Source: Corallococcus macrosporus DSM 14697 (GTDB taxonomy: Bacteria > Myxococcota > Myxococcia > Myxococcales > Myxococcaceae). Taken from it: DNA of 64,000 nucleotides. Made by a program: the position numbers and the translations under genes. The notes below the pieces were generated by a model that was not told the DNA's origin, searched no databases, and was given only the letters and a program-made list of their open reading frames with translations. Below are positions 36,491 to 45,946 of the stretch, in pieces. The DNA lies in the NCBI RefSeq assembly GCF_002305895.1, contig NZ_CP022203.1:1404501-1468500 (forward strand). Direction: 5' to 3'. Position 1 is the stretch's first letter; each line of letters begins with the position of its first letter.

Positions 36491-38326
36491 ATGCGCCGTT
36501 GGCTTCCGCTCGCTCTGCTGCTGCCTGGAATCGCCTGCACGCCGCCTCCCGGCCCGGAGGACACCTCGCCCGACGCCTCCCTGGCGGGCCTGCCCGTGCC
36601 GTCCGCGGCGGATGGGCACGGTGAGCCATCGAGTGCACCCCTGGCTGTTTCAAGCCCGGGTCCACTGCCTGGGGCCTCTCATTCCGCGGCCTTGTTCGAG
36701 GCCTGGCAGCGCACCGCGGCGGAGGCGGGGACGGACGGCGGCGTGGCGGGCACCGCGGAGGCGGCGCTGGCTCCACCGCCCTTGCCCGCGCCTCACGACG
36801 CGACGGCCGAGGACGCGGCAGTGGCGCGCGGTGAGGTGCCCGCACTGAGCATCGACCCCGCGCTGGACGACCTTGCCCAGCCCGAGGAGGAAGAGGCCGC
36901 GCCGGACGCCGAGGCGCTCCCCCTCCCCGAGCAGCTCACCGTCATTCCAGACGAACTGCACCCGGGCGAGGAGCTGGTGCTGGGGCCAGACGGCGAGCCG
37001 CTCGAGGACATGGGGCTGGTGCTCGAGGACGTGGAGCCCGGCGCGGAGCCGGTGGGCGTCGACGTGGACGCGGGGACGGACCTGGCGCCCCATGCGATTC
37101 CCTTCGCGCCGGACGCGGGCTCGCTGCGGGTGCGGCGCTCCATCGTCGTCCGCCAGGAGCCTCGGCGGGACGCGCCGCCGGTGGGCACCGTGGCGCAGGA
37201 CATGCGCGTGCGTTGGCGGGGGGACACGGCGATACGGGGACCGGACTGCGAGGCCTGGGTGCAGATAGAGCCGCGCGGCTGGGTGTGCGAGCGCTACCTG
37301 GAGCCCAACTTCCGGGAGCCCCGCGTGCGGGAGCTCCCGAAGCTCCGCGAAGGCGAGCTCACGCCGGGCATCTACGCCCGCGTCGTGGGCAAGCGCGTGC
37401 GCGCCTATCCCAGCCTCAAGCTGGCCCGCGCCCGGCGAAGGGGCGTGCTGTTGAAGGGCTCCGTGTCGGTGCAGCTCCGCGGGCAGGTCCGCATCCGGCG
37501 CAAGACGTACTGGCGCACCACCGACGGCCAGTACCTGGAGGCGCGGGTGCTGCGTGAGTACCGGCCCTCCTCCTTCGAGGGCGTGGACGCGGACGCCATC
37601 GCCGAGCTGCCGCCGACCTTCGCCTGGGCCCAGTCCCGCACCCGGCCCACCGCCCACGTGGAGGTGCGGGCGGCCCCGGACGCGCGGGCCGCGCGCGAGA
37701 CGGTGTTGCCGCCGCGCACCCTGGTGGCCGTGAAGGCGCTGTCTGACGACGGGCACTGGGTGAGCATCGCGGAGGACCACTGGGTGGCGCGGGACGACCT
37801 GCACGTCGCCTGGTTCTCCCACGCGCCGCCGCAGGTGGAGCCCGGGGCCCGCTGGCTGGACGTGGACCTGGATGCGCAGGTGCTGGTGGCCTACGAGGGC
37901 GAGCGGCCGGTGTACGCGACGCTCATCTCCTCGGGGAAGCAGGGCACGGACACGCCGGAGGGCCTGTTCCGCATCTGGATAAAGTTCGCGGAGGCCGACA
38001 TGACGGGCAGCGGCACCGCGGGCAATGAGACGTACCGCGTGGCCACGGTGCCCTGGACCATGTTCTTCCAGGACGACTACGCGCTGCACACGGCCTACTG
38101 GCATGACCGCTTCGGCCAGCCCATGAGCCACGGCTGCGTCAACCTGTCACCCAAGGACGCCCGCGCCCTCTACGCGTGGGCCGCGCCGCAGGTGCCCGTG
38201 GGCTGGTCCATGGTCCACGCGACGGAGGACGCGCCGGGCTCCTGGGTGCGCATCCGCGGCCAGGCGCGGCCCACGGGCAAGGCGCGCAAGGTGGCGGTCG
38301 CCGCGACGCGGGTGGGGGCGCCGTAG
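36491..38326 (+). CDS. L,D-transpeptidase (YkuD) lipoprotein with SH3-like region
   Basis: A 611-residue protein from ATG 36491, which gives a lipoprotein signal MRRWLPLALLLPGIAC (Cys16); upstream in-frame sequence looks non-coding. A long Pro/Ala/Glu-rich linker (20-210) would span the periplasm. Residues about 215-430 include SH3b-like beta segments (RSIVVRQEPRRDAPPVGTVA, then RVRAYPSLKLARARRRGVLL and VEVRAAPDARAARETVLPPR). The C-terminal YkuD domain (about 455-590) has the catalytic block HTAYWHDRFGQPMSHGCVNLS with Cys549. YkuD enzymes make 3-3 peptidoglycan cross-links or attach proteins to peptidoglycan. It is an outer-membrane lipoprotein by prediction. Confidence 0.93.
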   Translation: MRRWLPLALLLPGIACTPPPGPEDTSPDASLAGLPVPSAADGHGEPSSAPLAVSSPGPLPGASHSAALFEAWQRTAAEAGTDGGVAGTAEAALAPPPLPAPHDATAEDAAVARGEVPALSIDPALDDLAQPEEEEAAPDAEALPLPEQLTVIPDELHPGEELVLGPDGEPLEDMGLVLEDVEPGAEPVGVDVDAGTDLAPHAIPFAPDAGSLRVRRSIVVRQEPRRDAPPVGTVAQDMRVRWRGDTAIRGPDCEAWVQIEPRGWVCERYLEPNFREPRVRELPKLREGELTPGIYARVVGKRVRAYPSLKLARARRRGVLLKGSVSVQLRGQVRIRRKTYWRTTDGQYLEARVLREYRPSSFEGVDADAIAELPPTFAWAQSRTRPTAHVEVRAAPDARAARETVLPPRTLVAVKALSDDGHWVSIAEDHWVARDDLHVAWFSHAPPQVEPGARWLDVDLDAQVLVAYEGERPVYATLISSGKQGTDTPEGLFRIWIKFAEADMTGSGTAGNETYRVATVPWTMFFQDDYALHTAYWHDRFGQPMSHGCVNLSPKDARALYAWAAPQVPVGWSMVHATEDAPGSWVRIRGQARPTGKARKVAVAATRVGAP

Positions 38327-38329
38327 CGC

Positions 38330-38743
38330 TCAGCTCACCACGGACACGGTGACGCGGCGGCGGTGCGGCGAGGTCCGGTGCTCCCAGACGTAGACGCCCT
38401 GCCACGTCCCCAGGTCCGCGCGGCCGTCCTTCACGGGGATGTTCAGCGCGTTCTGCGTGAGCACCGTGCGCACGTGCGCGGGCATGTCGTCCGGCCCCTC
38501 CGCGTCGTGGACGAAGAGCGGGTCCCCGTCCTTCACCAGCCGCGAGAAGAAGGACTCCAAGTCCCCGCGCACGTCCGGGTCCGCGTTCTCACACAGGAGC
38601 AGGGACGCGCTGGTGTGGTGCAGGAAGACGGTGCACAGCCCCTGCCGGGCGCCGCTCTCCGCCACCGCCCGCTGGACGTCCGCGGTGATGTCGGTGAAGC
38701 CGCGGCCCCGGCTGGCCACCGTGAGCTCCTTCGCGTGGAACAT
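38330..38743 (-). CDS. YjbQ family protein
   Basis: A 137-residue protein of the UPF0047/YjbQ family: GFTDITADVQRAVAESGARQ, FLHHTSASLLLCENADPDVR, DMPAHVRTVLTQNALNIPVK and LGTWQGVYVWEHR. The conserved His and acidic residues in HHTSAS, DMPAHV and GTWQGVY are all present. Members have been called secondary thiamine-phosphate synthases because E. coli YjbQ shows weak activity, but their real role is unclear. It is the last of three same-strand genes (PPIase, hydrolase, YjbQ); only 4 bp separate it from the hydrolase. Confidence 0.9.
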   Translation of the reverse strand: MFHAKELTVASRGRGFTDITADVQRAVAESGARQGLCTVFLHHTSASLLLCENADPDVRGDLESFFSRLVKDGDPLFVHDAEGPDDMPAHVRTVLTQNALNIPVKDGRADLGTWQGVYVWEHRTSPHRRRVTVSVVS

Positions 38744-38747
38744 GGCG

Positions 38748-39482
38748 TCAGCGCCCTCCCAGCCGCGCGGCGAGGAAGGCGGCCAGGGCCTCCAGCTCCT
38801 CGGTGACGAGCGCGTGCGGCATGTCGTAGGCGTGGAAGTCCACGGTGAGGCCCGAGGACACGAACACGTCCCGCAGCCGCTCCGCGTTGGCCAGCGGCAG
38901 CAGCGGGTCCTGTCGCCCGTGGGCCTGGAACACCGGCAGCCCCGTGCGGGCCTGGGCCTTGGCGCGCCACTCCGGCTCCGAGGTCAGCGTGCCGGACAGG
39001 ATGCACAGCCCGGCGGGCGGCTCATCCAGGCGCAGCGCCACGTCCGTGGACACCATGCCCCCCTGGCTGAAGCCCCCCAGCACGACGCGCCCATAGGGCA
39101 GCTTCATGGCGGCGCAGAGCGCGTCCACGGTGCTCATCAGCGCCCTGCGCGCGGCGGGCATGCCCGGGGGCACGTCGCGCGCGAACTGCTCCCAGTCACG
39201 CTGCTCCCCCCGCATCACCGCGTCAGGCAGGGGGAACCACGCGCGCCCGCCATAGCCCCACTCCAGCGGCGCGCCGGGGAAGATGAAGCGCACGCGGTCG
39301 GCCAGGGCCGGCTGGAAGGCCATCAGCTCCGGCCCCACCGGCACCAGGTCGGTGGCGGGCGCGCCCAGGCCGTGGGAGAGCACCACGGCCAGCTCGGGCG
39401 ACGCGCCCTCGGGGAGCGCGTCGATGATGTGGCAGTCCAGCTCCCCCAGCCGGGTGGCGACGTGGCGCAGGGCGCGTTCCAT
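38748..39482 (-). CDS. alpha/beta hydrolase, carboxylesterase/phospholipase type
   Basis: ATG 39482 is preferred because GGGAAG is 5 nt upstream; the GTG at 39488 overlaps the previous stop (GTGA) and is an alternative giving two more residues. The 244-residue protein has the esterase fold with oxyanion/early motif VLSHGLGAPATDL, nucleophile elbow GGFSQGGM (Ser), acid in HGRQDPLLP and His in YDMPHALV. It resembles the bacterial carboxylesterase/thioesterase (acyl-protein thioesterase-like) family acting on short acyl esters or lysophospholipid. No signal peptide is seen. It is the middle gene of a three-gene operon. Confidence 0.9.
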   Translation of the reverse strand: MERALRHVATRLGELDCHIIDALPEGASPELAVVLSHGLGAPATDLVPVGPELMAFQPALADRVRFIFPGAPLEWGYGGRAWFPLPDAVMRGEQRDWEQFARDVPPGMPAARRALMSTVDALCAAMKLPYGRVVLGGFSQGGMVSTDVALRLDEPPAGLCILSGTLTSEPEWRAKAQARTGLPVFQAHGRQDPLLPLANAERLRDVFVSSGLTVDFHAYDMPHALVTEELEALAAFLAARLGGR

Positions 39483-39484
39483 CG

Positions 39485-40225
<741 letters not shown>

Positions 40226-40367
40226 GGGGCGCGGACCTTAGCCCATTTCCAATGGATTCCAGGGGCTTACGGAGGGGACCGCGCCGCTCTGTCCTCTACT
40301 GACAGTGGAAATCGACACGGCCCGCGAGTCTGGACGCAACAATTCGTCAGGATCGCGGATGATCCAG

Positions 40368-40392
40368 CTAGAGCTTCGAGTAGCCACTCTAG
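40368..40392. promoter_or_regulatory. inverted repeat upstream of the Ala-rich gene
   Basis: CTAGAG (40368-40373) and CTCTAG (40387-40392) form a perfect 6-bp inverted repeat separated by 13 bp, 20-44 bp before ATG 40412, in an AT-richer patch. The TAG centres and spacing fit a repressor site or part of a promoter. Another IR, GATCGCGGATGATC, ends at 40364. Confidence 0.4.
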
Positions 40393-40411
40393 AATTCCTG
40401 GAGCACACCCC

Positions 40412-41371
40412 ATGGCGCCTCCCATTCGCCGTAACGAGCCCCGTCCCGTCCCGCCGCCTCCTGTGACGGCGCGCCCGACGCCGCCCCCGCCGCCGCCTCC
40501 CCCGGCCCCGGCGAAGCAGGAGGACCGCTTCGAGGCCGCGCACAACGTGGTCGGCCAGTTCGCCAACGGCGCGAAGATCGCGTCCGACAGCGTCGCCGGC
40601 ACCCAGGTGCGTGAGGGCACCGGCCCCCGCCGCTTCGGCAACACGGCGCTGCCGGGTGGCAACGGCTCCATCGTGGAGGGCACCAACACCCGCCTGTCGC
40701 GCGGCGCCGGCGCCGTGGGCCTGGCCGCCAGCGTGTCGCAGCTTCCGGGCGCGGGCTACCTGGCGGCGCGTGATGTGCGCGACGCCTTCCGCAACCCCTC
40801 CGGTGAGAGCATCAACAAGGCGGCCGGCTCCGTCGCGAGCCTCGCCTCCACCGGTCTGAACGTGGTGAAGGGTGGCCTGGAGGTCGCGGGCAACGTCAGC
40901 AACTTCCGCGCGGCCACCAACGCGGCCCGCACGGCCTTCCAGGCCGCGGCTCCCGAGGCGCTGCGCACGGGCGCGGGCGCCAACCGGGTGGTGGGCGCCG
41001 CGACCGACGCCGCCCTGGCGGGTGGCTCCCGCAACGTGGTCCGTGGCGCCGCCGCCGCGGTCGCGGAGGAGGGCGCCGAGCGCGCCGCTCGCCTCGCGGG
41101 CAACGCCGCCCGGGGGGCGCTGCGCAACGGCGGGACGGCGGTGGCTCGCGCCGCGGGCCGCTTCGCGCCGGGCCTCAACGTCGCCATCGCCGTGGCGGAC
41201 ACGGCCGCCGCCGTGAGCACCATCCGCGACCCGAACGCCTCCACGGGCAAGAAGATCACCTCCGGCATCACGGCGCTGGGCTCCATCGCCGCGGCCACCA
41301 ACATCCCGGTGGTCAGCCAGGCCGGCGCGGTGGTCTCCACCGTGTCCAGCTTCGTCGGCTCGTTCTTCTAG
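40412..41371 (+). CDS. Pro-rich/Ala-Gly-rich hydrophobic protein of unknown function
   Basis: ATG 40412 is preceded by GGAGC and gives MAPPIRRNEPRPVPPPPVTA; upstream sequence in this frame is antisense to the PPIase. The 319-residue product has a Pro-rich N-terminus (1-35) and then a long run of small, amphipathic helices full of Ala, Gly, Val, Asn and Arg (for example GAGAVGLAASVSQLPGAGYL, GLEVAGNVSNFRAATNAART). Several Ala-rich segments (GITALGSIAAATNIP, VVSTVSSFVGSFF) could insert in membranes. No motif is recognised. The pattern of amphipathic repeats with a C-terminal hydrophobic end resembles exported effectors or pore-formers, but this is only a guess. A hairpin terminator follows. Confidence 0.72.
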   Translation: MAPPIRRNEPRPVPPPPVTARPTPPPPPPPPAPAKQEDRFEAAHNVVGQFANGAKIASDSVAGTQVREGTGPRRFGNTALPGGNGSIVEGTNTRLSRGAGAVGLAASVSQLPGAGYLAARDVRDAFRNPSGESINKAAGSVASLASTGLNVVKGGLEVAGNVSNFRAATNAARTAFQAAAPEALRTGAGANRVVGAATDAALAGGSRNVVRGAAAAVAEEGAERAARLAGNAARGALRNGGTAVARAAGRFAPGLNVAIAVADTAAAVSTIRDPNASTGKKITSGITALGSIAAATNIPVVSQAGAVVSTVSSFVGSFF

Positions 41372-41395
41372 GAAGCACCGCGTCGTCAGTTCCAG

Positions 41396-41426
41396 CGCTC
41401 CGGGGGGCTTCGGTCCTCCCGGAGCG
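41396..41426 (+). terminator. GC hairpin with UUCG-type loop after the Ala-rich gene
   Basis: Arms 41396-41407 and 41415-41426 pair at 11 of 12 positions around CTTCGGT, a very stable loop. The stem is followed by TTGTGCTAT. It ends 33 bp before the start of the next gene, so that gene probably has its own promoter or depends on read-through. Confidence 0.6.
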
Positions 41427-41459
41427 TTGTGCTATCCGAGGGGGCACGGAGGCAGGACC

Positions 41460-42557
41460 ATGACGACCCACGATGATTCGCAGGGCGGTCGCAAGAATGC
41501 CCGTTCGCTGGCCGAGCTTCACGCGCTTGGCATCATGAAGAAGATGCCGGCGGCGCTGCAGCTCGACAGCACCGAGCCCGTGGAGCTTCCGAAGGTGGAG
41601 GCGCCGTCGCTGGAGGGGTTGTCGGTGGCGCAGCTCGCCCCCGCCCCGCTGACGGAGGAGGAGCTCGTCGAGCGCTTCGACGCGCTCCGCCGCGAGCACG
41701 CCGATGTCCGCGAGCGTCAGCCGGGCGAAGAGGTGGCGCTCGAGGACGACGTGCTGCTGGACGTGCTCGGCTTCGCCAACAACCGGCTGATGCCCTTCTC
41801 CGCGCGGGAGAACTGGTGGGCGCGCGTGGCGGCGGACCCGGTGCTCCCCGGCTTCTTCGAGGCGCTGGTGGGCGCGAAGGTGGGCCAGTCGTTCGGCATC
41901 GAGCTGACGCTGCCGGACACCTATCCCGTGGAGGCGCTGCGCGGGCAGCAGGCCCGCTTCCTCCTGGAGGTGAAGGCGGCGAAGGCGCTGAAGCTGCTGG
42001 AGGATGACGCCCCGGAGCTGCTGGCCCGGCTGGGTGCGGGCTCCATCACCGACGTCATGCGCAGGCTGGGGGATGAGCTGGCCCAGGAGCGCAACGCCGA
42101 GGTGGACCGCCTCACCCGGGAGCGCGTCATGGACGTGCTGGTGGAGCGCACGCCGGTGGAGCTGCCCTCGTCGCTGGTGGACGAGGAGCTGCGCCGCCGC
42201 TGGGCGGAGGCCGAGCGGCCCATCCTCCAGCGCAAGGACTTCCAGCCGGACGAGCTGCAGGAGGCGCTGGAGGGCTGGCTGAACGACCCGCTCACCCGCG
42301 CGGACGCGGTGTACCGGCTGACGCTGGGCCTGGCCCTGCGCGCCATCGCGGAGCGGGACGGCATCCAGCCGGACCGGACCGCCACGGAGGCCATGCTGGC
42401 GGACCTGGCGGACTTCACGGGCGTCAGCCGGGAGGCGCTGGGCGTGGCCGTGAAGGAGGACGCCGCGCTGGCCCGCCGCCTGTACGAGATGGCGCTGCGC
42501 TTCTCCACCATCGACCATGTGATGAAGAAGGTGACGCTCACGCCGCCCGCGGCGTGA
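41460..42557 (+). CDS. trigger-factor-like protein without ribosome-binding motif
   Basis: ATG 41460 is preceded by GGAGG. The 365-residue protein has a central FKBP-like domain in the trigger factor arrangement (RFDALRREHADVRERQPGEE, then WWARVAADPVLPGFFEALVG and SFGIELTLPDTYPVEALRGQ, about 60-185). The long helical trigger-factor C-domain follows (about 190-360: LVEERTPVELPSSLVDEELR-like). The N-terminal ribosome-docking segment with G-F-R-x-G-K-x-P is absent; residues 1-50 are a different, short region (KNARSLAELHALGIMKKMPA). It is probably a free cytoplasmic chaperone rather than a ribosome-bound one. Location directly after the Ala-rich gene suggests, but does not prove, a client relationship. 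Confidence 0.8.
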   Translation: MTTHDDSQGGRKNARSLAELHALGIMKKMPAALQLDSTEPVELPKVEAPSLEGLSVAQLAPAPLTEEELVERFDALRREHADVRERQPGEEVALEDDVLLDVLGFANNRLMPFSARENWWARVAADPVLPGFFEALVGAKVGQSFGIELTLPDTYPVEALRGQQARFLLEVKAAKALKLLEDDAPELLARLGAGSITDVMRRLGDELAQERNAEVDRLTRERVMDVLVERTPVELPSSLVDEELRRRWAEAERPILQRKDFQPDELQEALEGWLNDPLTRADAVYRLTLGLALRAIAERDGIQPDRTATEAMLADLADFTGVSREALGVAVKEDAALARRLYEMALRFSTIDHVMKKVTLTPPAA

Positions 42558-42560
42558 GGC

Positions 42561-43541
42561 TCAGCGCGTCTCCAGCGCCAGCGCCACCATCACCTCGGTG
42601 ACGTCACCGGGGTGATAGCGGACCAGGCCCGGCAGGCCGCGCAGCGCGGCCTCCGCGTGGTCCATGTCGTCCAGCCGCACCACGCGCGCGCCGGGCACCT
42701 CCGCGTCCACCGCCGTCACCATGCCGTCCGCGAGGTAGCCGTAGCGCTCGCGCAGGTAGCGCTGCAGCGGATACAGCGTGGAGACGCGCGACAGGCGCGA
42801 GGTGGCCAGCGACACGGTGGGGATGTCCGCGGGGTAGGGGTACCGCGCGATGAAGGCCCGCCGCTGGGGATAGGACAGCTCCTCCACGGAGCGGGACACG
42901 CCGTGGAACAGCAGCGGGAAGGCGAAGTCGATGAGCCGCCGGAGCTGGGGCGTGGTGGCCAGGTCGTGCGCGATGGATGACCCGCCATACGGCGCCTGCA
43001 GCGTCACCACCGCGCGCACCACGTGGCGCAGCTCCGGGTAGCGCGCCAGCGTGGCCGTGCACTCCACGCCGCCCTTGCTGTGGCCCACCATCACCACGGT
43101 GCGGCCGAAGTACTCCGCGTCGCGCAGCACCTCGCGCAGCACCGCCACGTTGTCCGCGAGCAGCCCCTCGGTGTCCACCGCGGCCTCGCGCACGTCCAGG
43201 CCCCGGCGCTCCAGCCGCTGCACGTTGTCCAGCAGGTAGCCGGGCAGCTCGTCGCCCAGCATGCCGCGCACCAGCACGTACTGGTGGCGCTTCGCCTCCT
43301 CCGGCAGCACGGGCAGACCCTGCCGCACGCGCGCGAGCAGCGCGCGGAAGCGCGGGGTGAGGTCCTCTTCGGGGAGGGACGAGGCCGCGTGTTTCAACCA
43401 GCCGGCCATGCCCGCGCAGCCGGGACCCCACCAGCGCTCGGCGGGCGGCAGGCCACGCAGGGTGCGGGTGAGCCGGTGGATGGCGCCGGGCGCCGGTGCC
43501 GTGGACTGCGGACGGGGAGGTTCCAACTGCGGCGGCGTCAT
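42561..43541 (-). CDS. alpha/beta hydrolase, triacylglycerol-lipase-like
   Basis: A 326-residue protein. N-terminal Pro-rich segment, then helices and an alpha/beta hydrolase core: YVLVRGMLGDELPGYLLDNV, nucleophile elbow VVMVGHSKGGVECTATLARY (Ser in GHSKG), a lid-like stretch (YGGSSIAHDLATTPQLRRLI), and His in RLDDMDHAEAALRGLPGL. GHSKG is a variant of GHSxG used by lipase/esterase families. No signal peptide is visible at ATG 43541. It is convergent with the trigger-factor-like gene (3-bp gap) and divergent from the AdoMet decarboxylase gene. The substrate is unknown; the fold is confident. Confidence 0.82.
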   Translation of the reverse strand: MTPPQLEPPRPQSTAPAPGAIHRLTRTLRGLPPAERWWGPGCAGMAGWLKHAASSLPEEDLTPRFRALLARVRQGLPVLPEEAKRHQYVLVRGMLGDELPGYLLDNVQRLERRGLDVREAAVDTEGLLADNVAVLREVLRDAEYFGRTVVMVGHSKGGVECTATLARYPELRHVVRAVVTLQAPYGGSSIAHDLATTPQLRRLIDFAFPLLFHGVSRSVEELSYPQRRAFIARYPYPADIPTVSLATSRLSRVSTLYPLQRYLRERYGYLADGMVTAVDAEVPGARVVRLDDMDHAEAALRGLPGLVRYHPGDVTEVMVALALETR

Positions 43542-43575
43542 CTCTTAAGTGAGCGTAGCGGGAAGCGAAAGCCGG

Positions 43576-44022
43576 ATGCCAACACAGCCTCGAAATGCCG
43601 CGGGCGAGACTTGCGCGCGGACGCGCTGCTGGGCCCGTGATAAGAAGTCAGCGGACGGGAGGATTCCGAAGCTGACCACCGGACAGGAATGGCTGGTTGA
43701 CGCCAGCGGCTGCTTGCCTGGCAGCCTCAAGGACGCGGCGGCGCTGGCGGCGCTCTTCGAGGCGCTCATCGTCGTGCTGGACCTGAAGGTCGTGGGCCAG
43801 CCGCAGTGGCACGTGTTCCCGGAGCCTGGCGGCATCACCGGCCTGACGCTGCTGGCCGAGAGCCACCTGGGCATCCACACGTTTCCGGAGCACGGGTTCG
43901 CCGCGCTCAACGTGTACTGCTGCCGTGAGCGCCAGCGCCCGGACTTCGAGGCGCTGCTGGCGCGTCACCTGGGCGCGACGTCGTGCGTGGTGCGTGAGCT
44001 GAAGCGGGGGGTGACGGCGTGA
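43576..44022 (+). CDS. speH: S-adenosylmethionine decarboxylase (prokaryotic class 1B)
   Basis: The core QEWLVDASGC through the end matches SpeH-type AdoMetDC: cleavage/pyruvoyl site ESHLGIHTFPEHG (Ser in ESH), Cys residues in NVYCCRER, and C-terminal helix. The enzyme makes decarboxylated AdoMet, the aminopropyl donor for spermidine. The start is uncertain. Coordinates use in-frame ATG 43576, but residues before about 43672 look non-coding. CTG 43672 has GGGAGG 9 nt upstream and puts the pyruvoyl Ser at residue 64, like family members (63 in the Thermotoga enzyme, as I recall). The GTG of the next gene overlaps its TGA. First gene of the polyamine-type operon. Confidence 0.85.
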   Translation: MPTQPRNAAGETCARTRCWARDKKSADGRIPKLTTGQEWLVDASGCLPGSLKDAAALAALFEALIVVLDLKVVGQPQWHVFPEPGGITGLTLLAESHLGIHTFPEHGFAALNVYCCRERQRPDFEALLARHLGATSCVVRELKRGVTA

Positions 44023-45920
44023 CGCAGGGGAAGTGTCCATCATGCGGCGCGATGGTGGAGTTCACCGCCGGTTCGGCGCAGGTGGTGGTGTGCGCCTACT
44101 GCCAGACGGTGGTGGCTCGCAAGGGGCTGGACTTCGAGTCCCACGGGAAGATTGGCGGCATCGTCCCCACCGACTCCCCGCTGCAACTGAGGGCGGAGGG
44201 GCGCTACCAGAAGGTGGCGTACACCATCGTCGGTCACCTGCAGAAGGACCATGGCGCGGGGCCGTGGGACGAGTGGTACGTGGAGTTCGCGGACGGCCGC
44301 ACCGGCTGGCTCAGCGAGTCCGAGGGCGTCTTCCACCTGATGTTCGACATGGGCGTGGAAGAGGGCGTGGCGCTGGAGGACCTGCACCCCGGTGAGCGGC
44401 TGCACCTGCGCGAGCGCGCGTGGATCATCGAGGAGCGGGGGCACGGCCGCGTGGTGGCCGCCGAGGGCCAGCTCCCCAGCGACGTGGACCCCACGCAAGA
44501 CGCCTGGTACGTGGACGCCACGGGCCCCAAGGGCGCCTTCCTCACGCTCGACTTCGGCACGCGCGGGCACTCCCCCGAGGCCTTCATCGGCGAGGCGCTG
44601 AAGCTGGAGCAGCTCGGCATCCCCGCCGGGCAGCTCCGCCCTCGCGTGCGCAAGGTGGCGCTGCAGCAGGCGCGCTGCACGCAGTGCAACGGCAACCTGG
44701 AGCTGCGCGCGCCGGACAAGTCGCTGCGCGTGGCGTGCCCCTACTGCGGCGCGCTGCTGAGCGTGGAGAAGGGAGGCCTGTCCTTCCTGCGCCTGCTGGA
44801 GAAGCCGGAGCGCCCGCCCACCATCCCCCTGGGCACCAAGGGCAAGCTGGATGGCGCGGAGTGGATCTGCATCGGCTACCTGGAGCGCTCCTGCACCGTG
44901 TATGGCGTGCGCTACCCGTGGGAGGAGTACCTCCTCTACAACGCGTCACGCGGCTTCACCTGGCTGATGGACTCCAACGGGCACTGGGTGTTCCTGAAGC
45001 CGGTGCCCGCCGGTGAGGTGTCGGTGGCGCCTGGCGTCGCCGCCTTCCACGAGCACCGCCGCTACAAGTGCTACCAGCAGGTCACCGCCGTCACGGAAAA
45101 GGTCCTGGGGGAGTTCTACTGGAAGGTGCACGCGGGCGAGTGGGCCCACGCGACGGAGTACGTCGCCCCGCCGTACTCGGTGAACGTGGACGCCACCGAC
45201 GACGAGGTGTCGTACACGCTGGGGGAGTACCTGGAGCCCGACGTGGTGAAGGAGGCCTTCGGCTTGAAGGAGCCGATGCCTCCGCGCGAGGGCATCGCCC
45301 CCAGCCAGCCCAACCCGAACAAGGCCGGCCTGCGCTCCGCCTTCATCTGGACGGGCATCTGGGTTCTGGCGTTGTTCGTGCTGGCCGGCGTGCTGTCCGC
45401 GACCGCCAGGAATCAGGTGGTCCTGGAGCAGCCCGTGGTGGTGCCGCCGGGGACCGCGCCGGGTACGCCCGCGGCCATGCACTTCAGCGAGCCCTTCGAG
45501 CTGCCCGAGCGCGGCAACATGAAGGTGGAGGTCCAGGCCGCGCTCGACAACGACTGGCTGGGCATCCAGGGCGACCTGGTGAACCAGGACACGAGCGACG
45601 TGGTGAGCTTCTACGAGGAGCTGAGCTACTTCCGCGGCCGTGACATCGACGGGAACTGGAGCGAGGGCAGCACCTCCGGCAGCGCCTACCTGTCGCCGTT
45701 GCCCGCGGGCAGGTACGTGCTGCGGACGACGGCGGCCTTCGACGTGAAGCCGAACCGGAAGATGCCCATGACGTACAACGTGAAGCTCACCCACGACGCG
45801 CCCGACTCGGGCTGGTTCTGCTTCGCGCTGGTGCTGCTGGCGCTGGGGCCCGTGGTGGCCATGTACCGCTCGCACAGCTTCGAGACGCGGCGCTGGGCGG
45901 ACAGCAACGTGGGGGAGTGA
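44019..45920 (+). CDS. DUF4178 membrane protein with two zinc ribbons
   Basis: GTG 44019 overlaps the speH stop. The 633-residue protein starts MTQGKCPSCGAMVEFTAGSA. A first Cys4 ribbon (C6, C9, C25, C28) is followed by a DUF4178 domain (about 45-205). A second ribbon (CTQCNGNLEL, then CPYCGALLSV, about 216-245) is followed by another DUF4178 domain (about 265-430). Two membrane helices lie near 445-465 (AFIWTGIWVLALFVLAG) and 604-620 (WFCFALVLLALGPVVAMY), with a beta-rich domain between. DUF4178 genes are often beside AdoMetDC, DUF350 and spermidine synthase genes. Its function is unknown; it may present the substrate or regulate the pathway at the membrane. Confidence 0.85.
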   Translation: MTQGKCPSCGAMVEFTAGSAQVVVCAYCQTVVARKGLDFESHGKIGGIVPTDSPLQLRAEGRYQKVAYTIVGHLQKDHGAGPWDEWYVEFADGRTGWLSESEGVFHLMFDMGVEEGVALEDLHPGERLHLRERAWIIEERGHGRVVAAEGQLPSDVDPTQDAWYVDATGPKGAFLTLDFGTRGHSPEAFIGEALKLEQLGIPAGQLRPRVRKVALQQARCTQCNGNLELRAPDKSLRVACPYCGALLSVEKGGLSFLRLLEKPERPPTIPLGTKGKLDGAEWICIGYLERSCTVYGVRYPWEEYLLYNASRGFTWLMDSNGHWVFLKPVPAGEVSVAPGVAAFHEHRRYKCYQQVTAVTEKVLGEFYWKVHAGEWAHATEYVAPPYSVNVDATDDEVSYTLGEYLEPDVVKEAFGLKEPMPPREGIAPSQPNPNKAGLRSAFIWTGIWVLALFVLAGVLSATARNQVVLEQPVVVPPGTAPGTPAAMHFSEPFELPERGNMKVEVQAALDNDWLGIQGDLVNQDTSDVVSFYEELSYFRGRDIDGNWSEGSTSGSAYLSPLPAGRYVLRTTAAFDVKPNRKMPMTYNVKLTHDAPDSGWFCFALVLLALGPVVAMYRSHSFETRRWADSNVGE

Positions 45921-45946
45921 GTCGTCATGCGTGACGGAGGCGCGTC

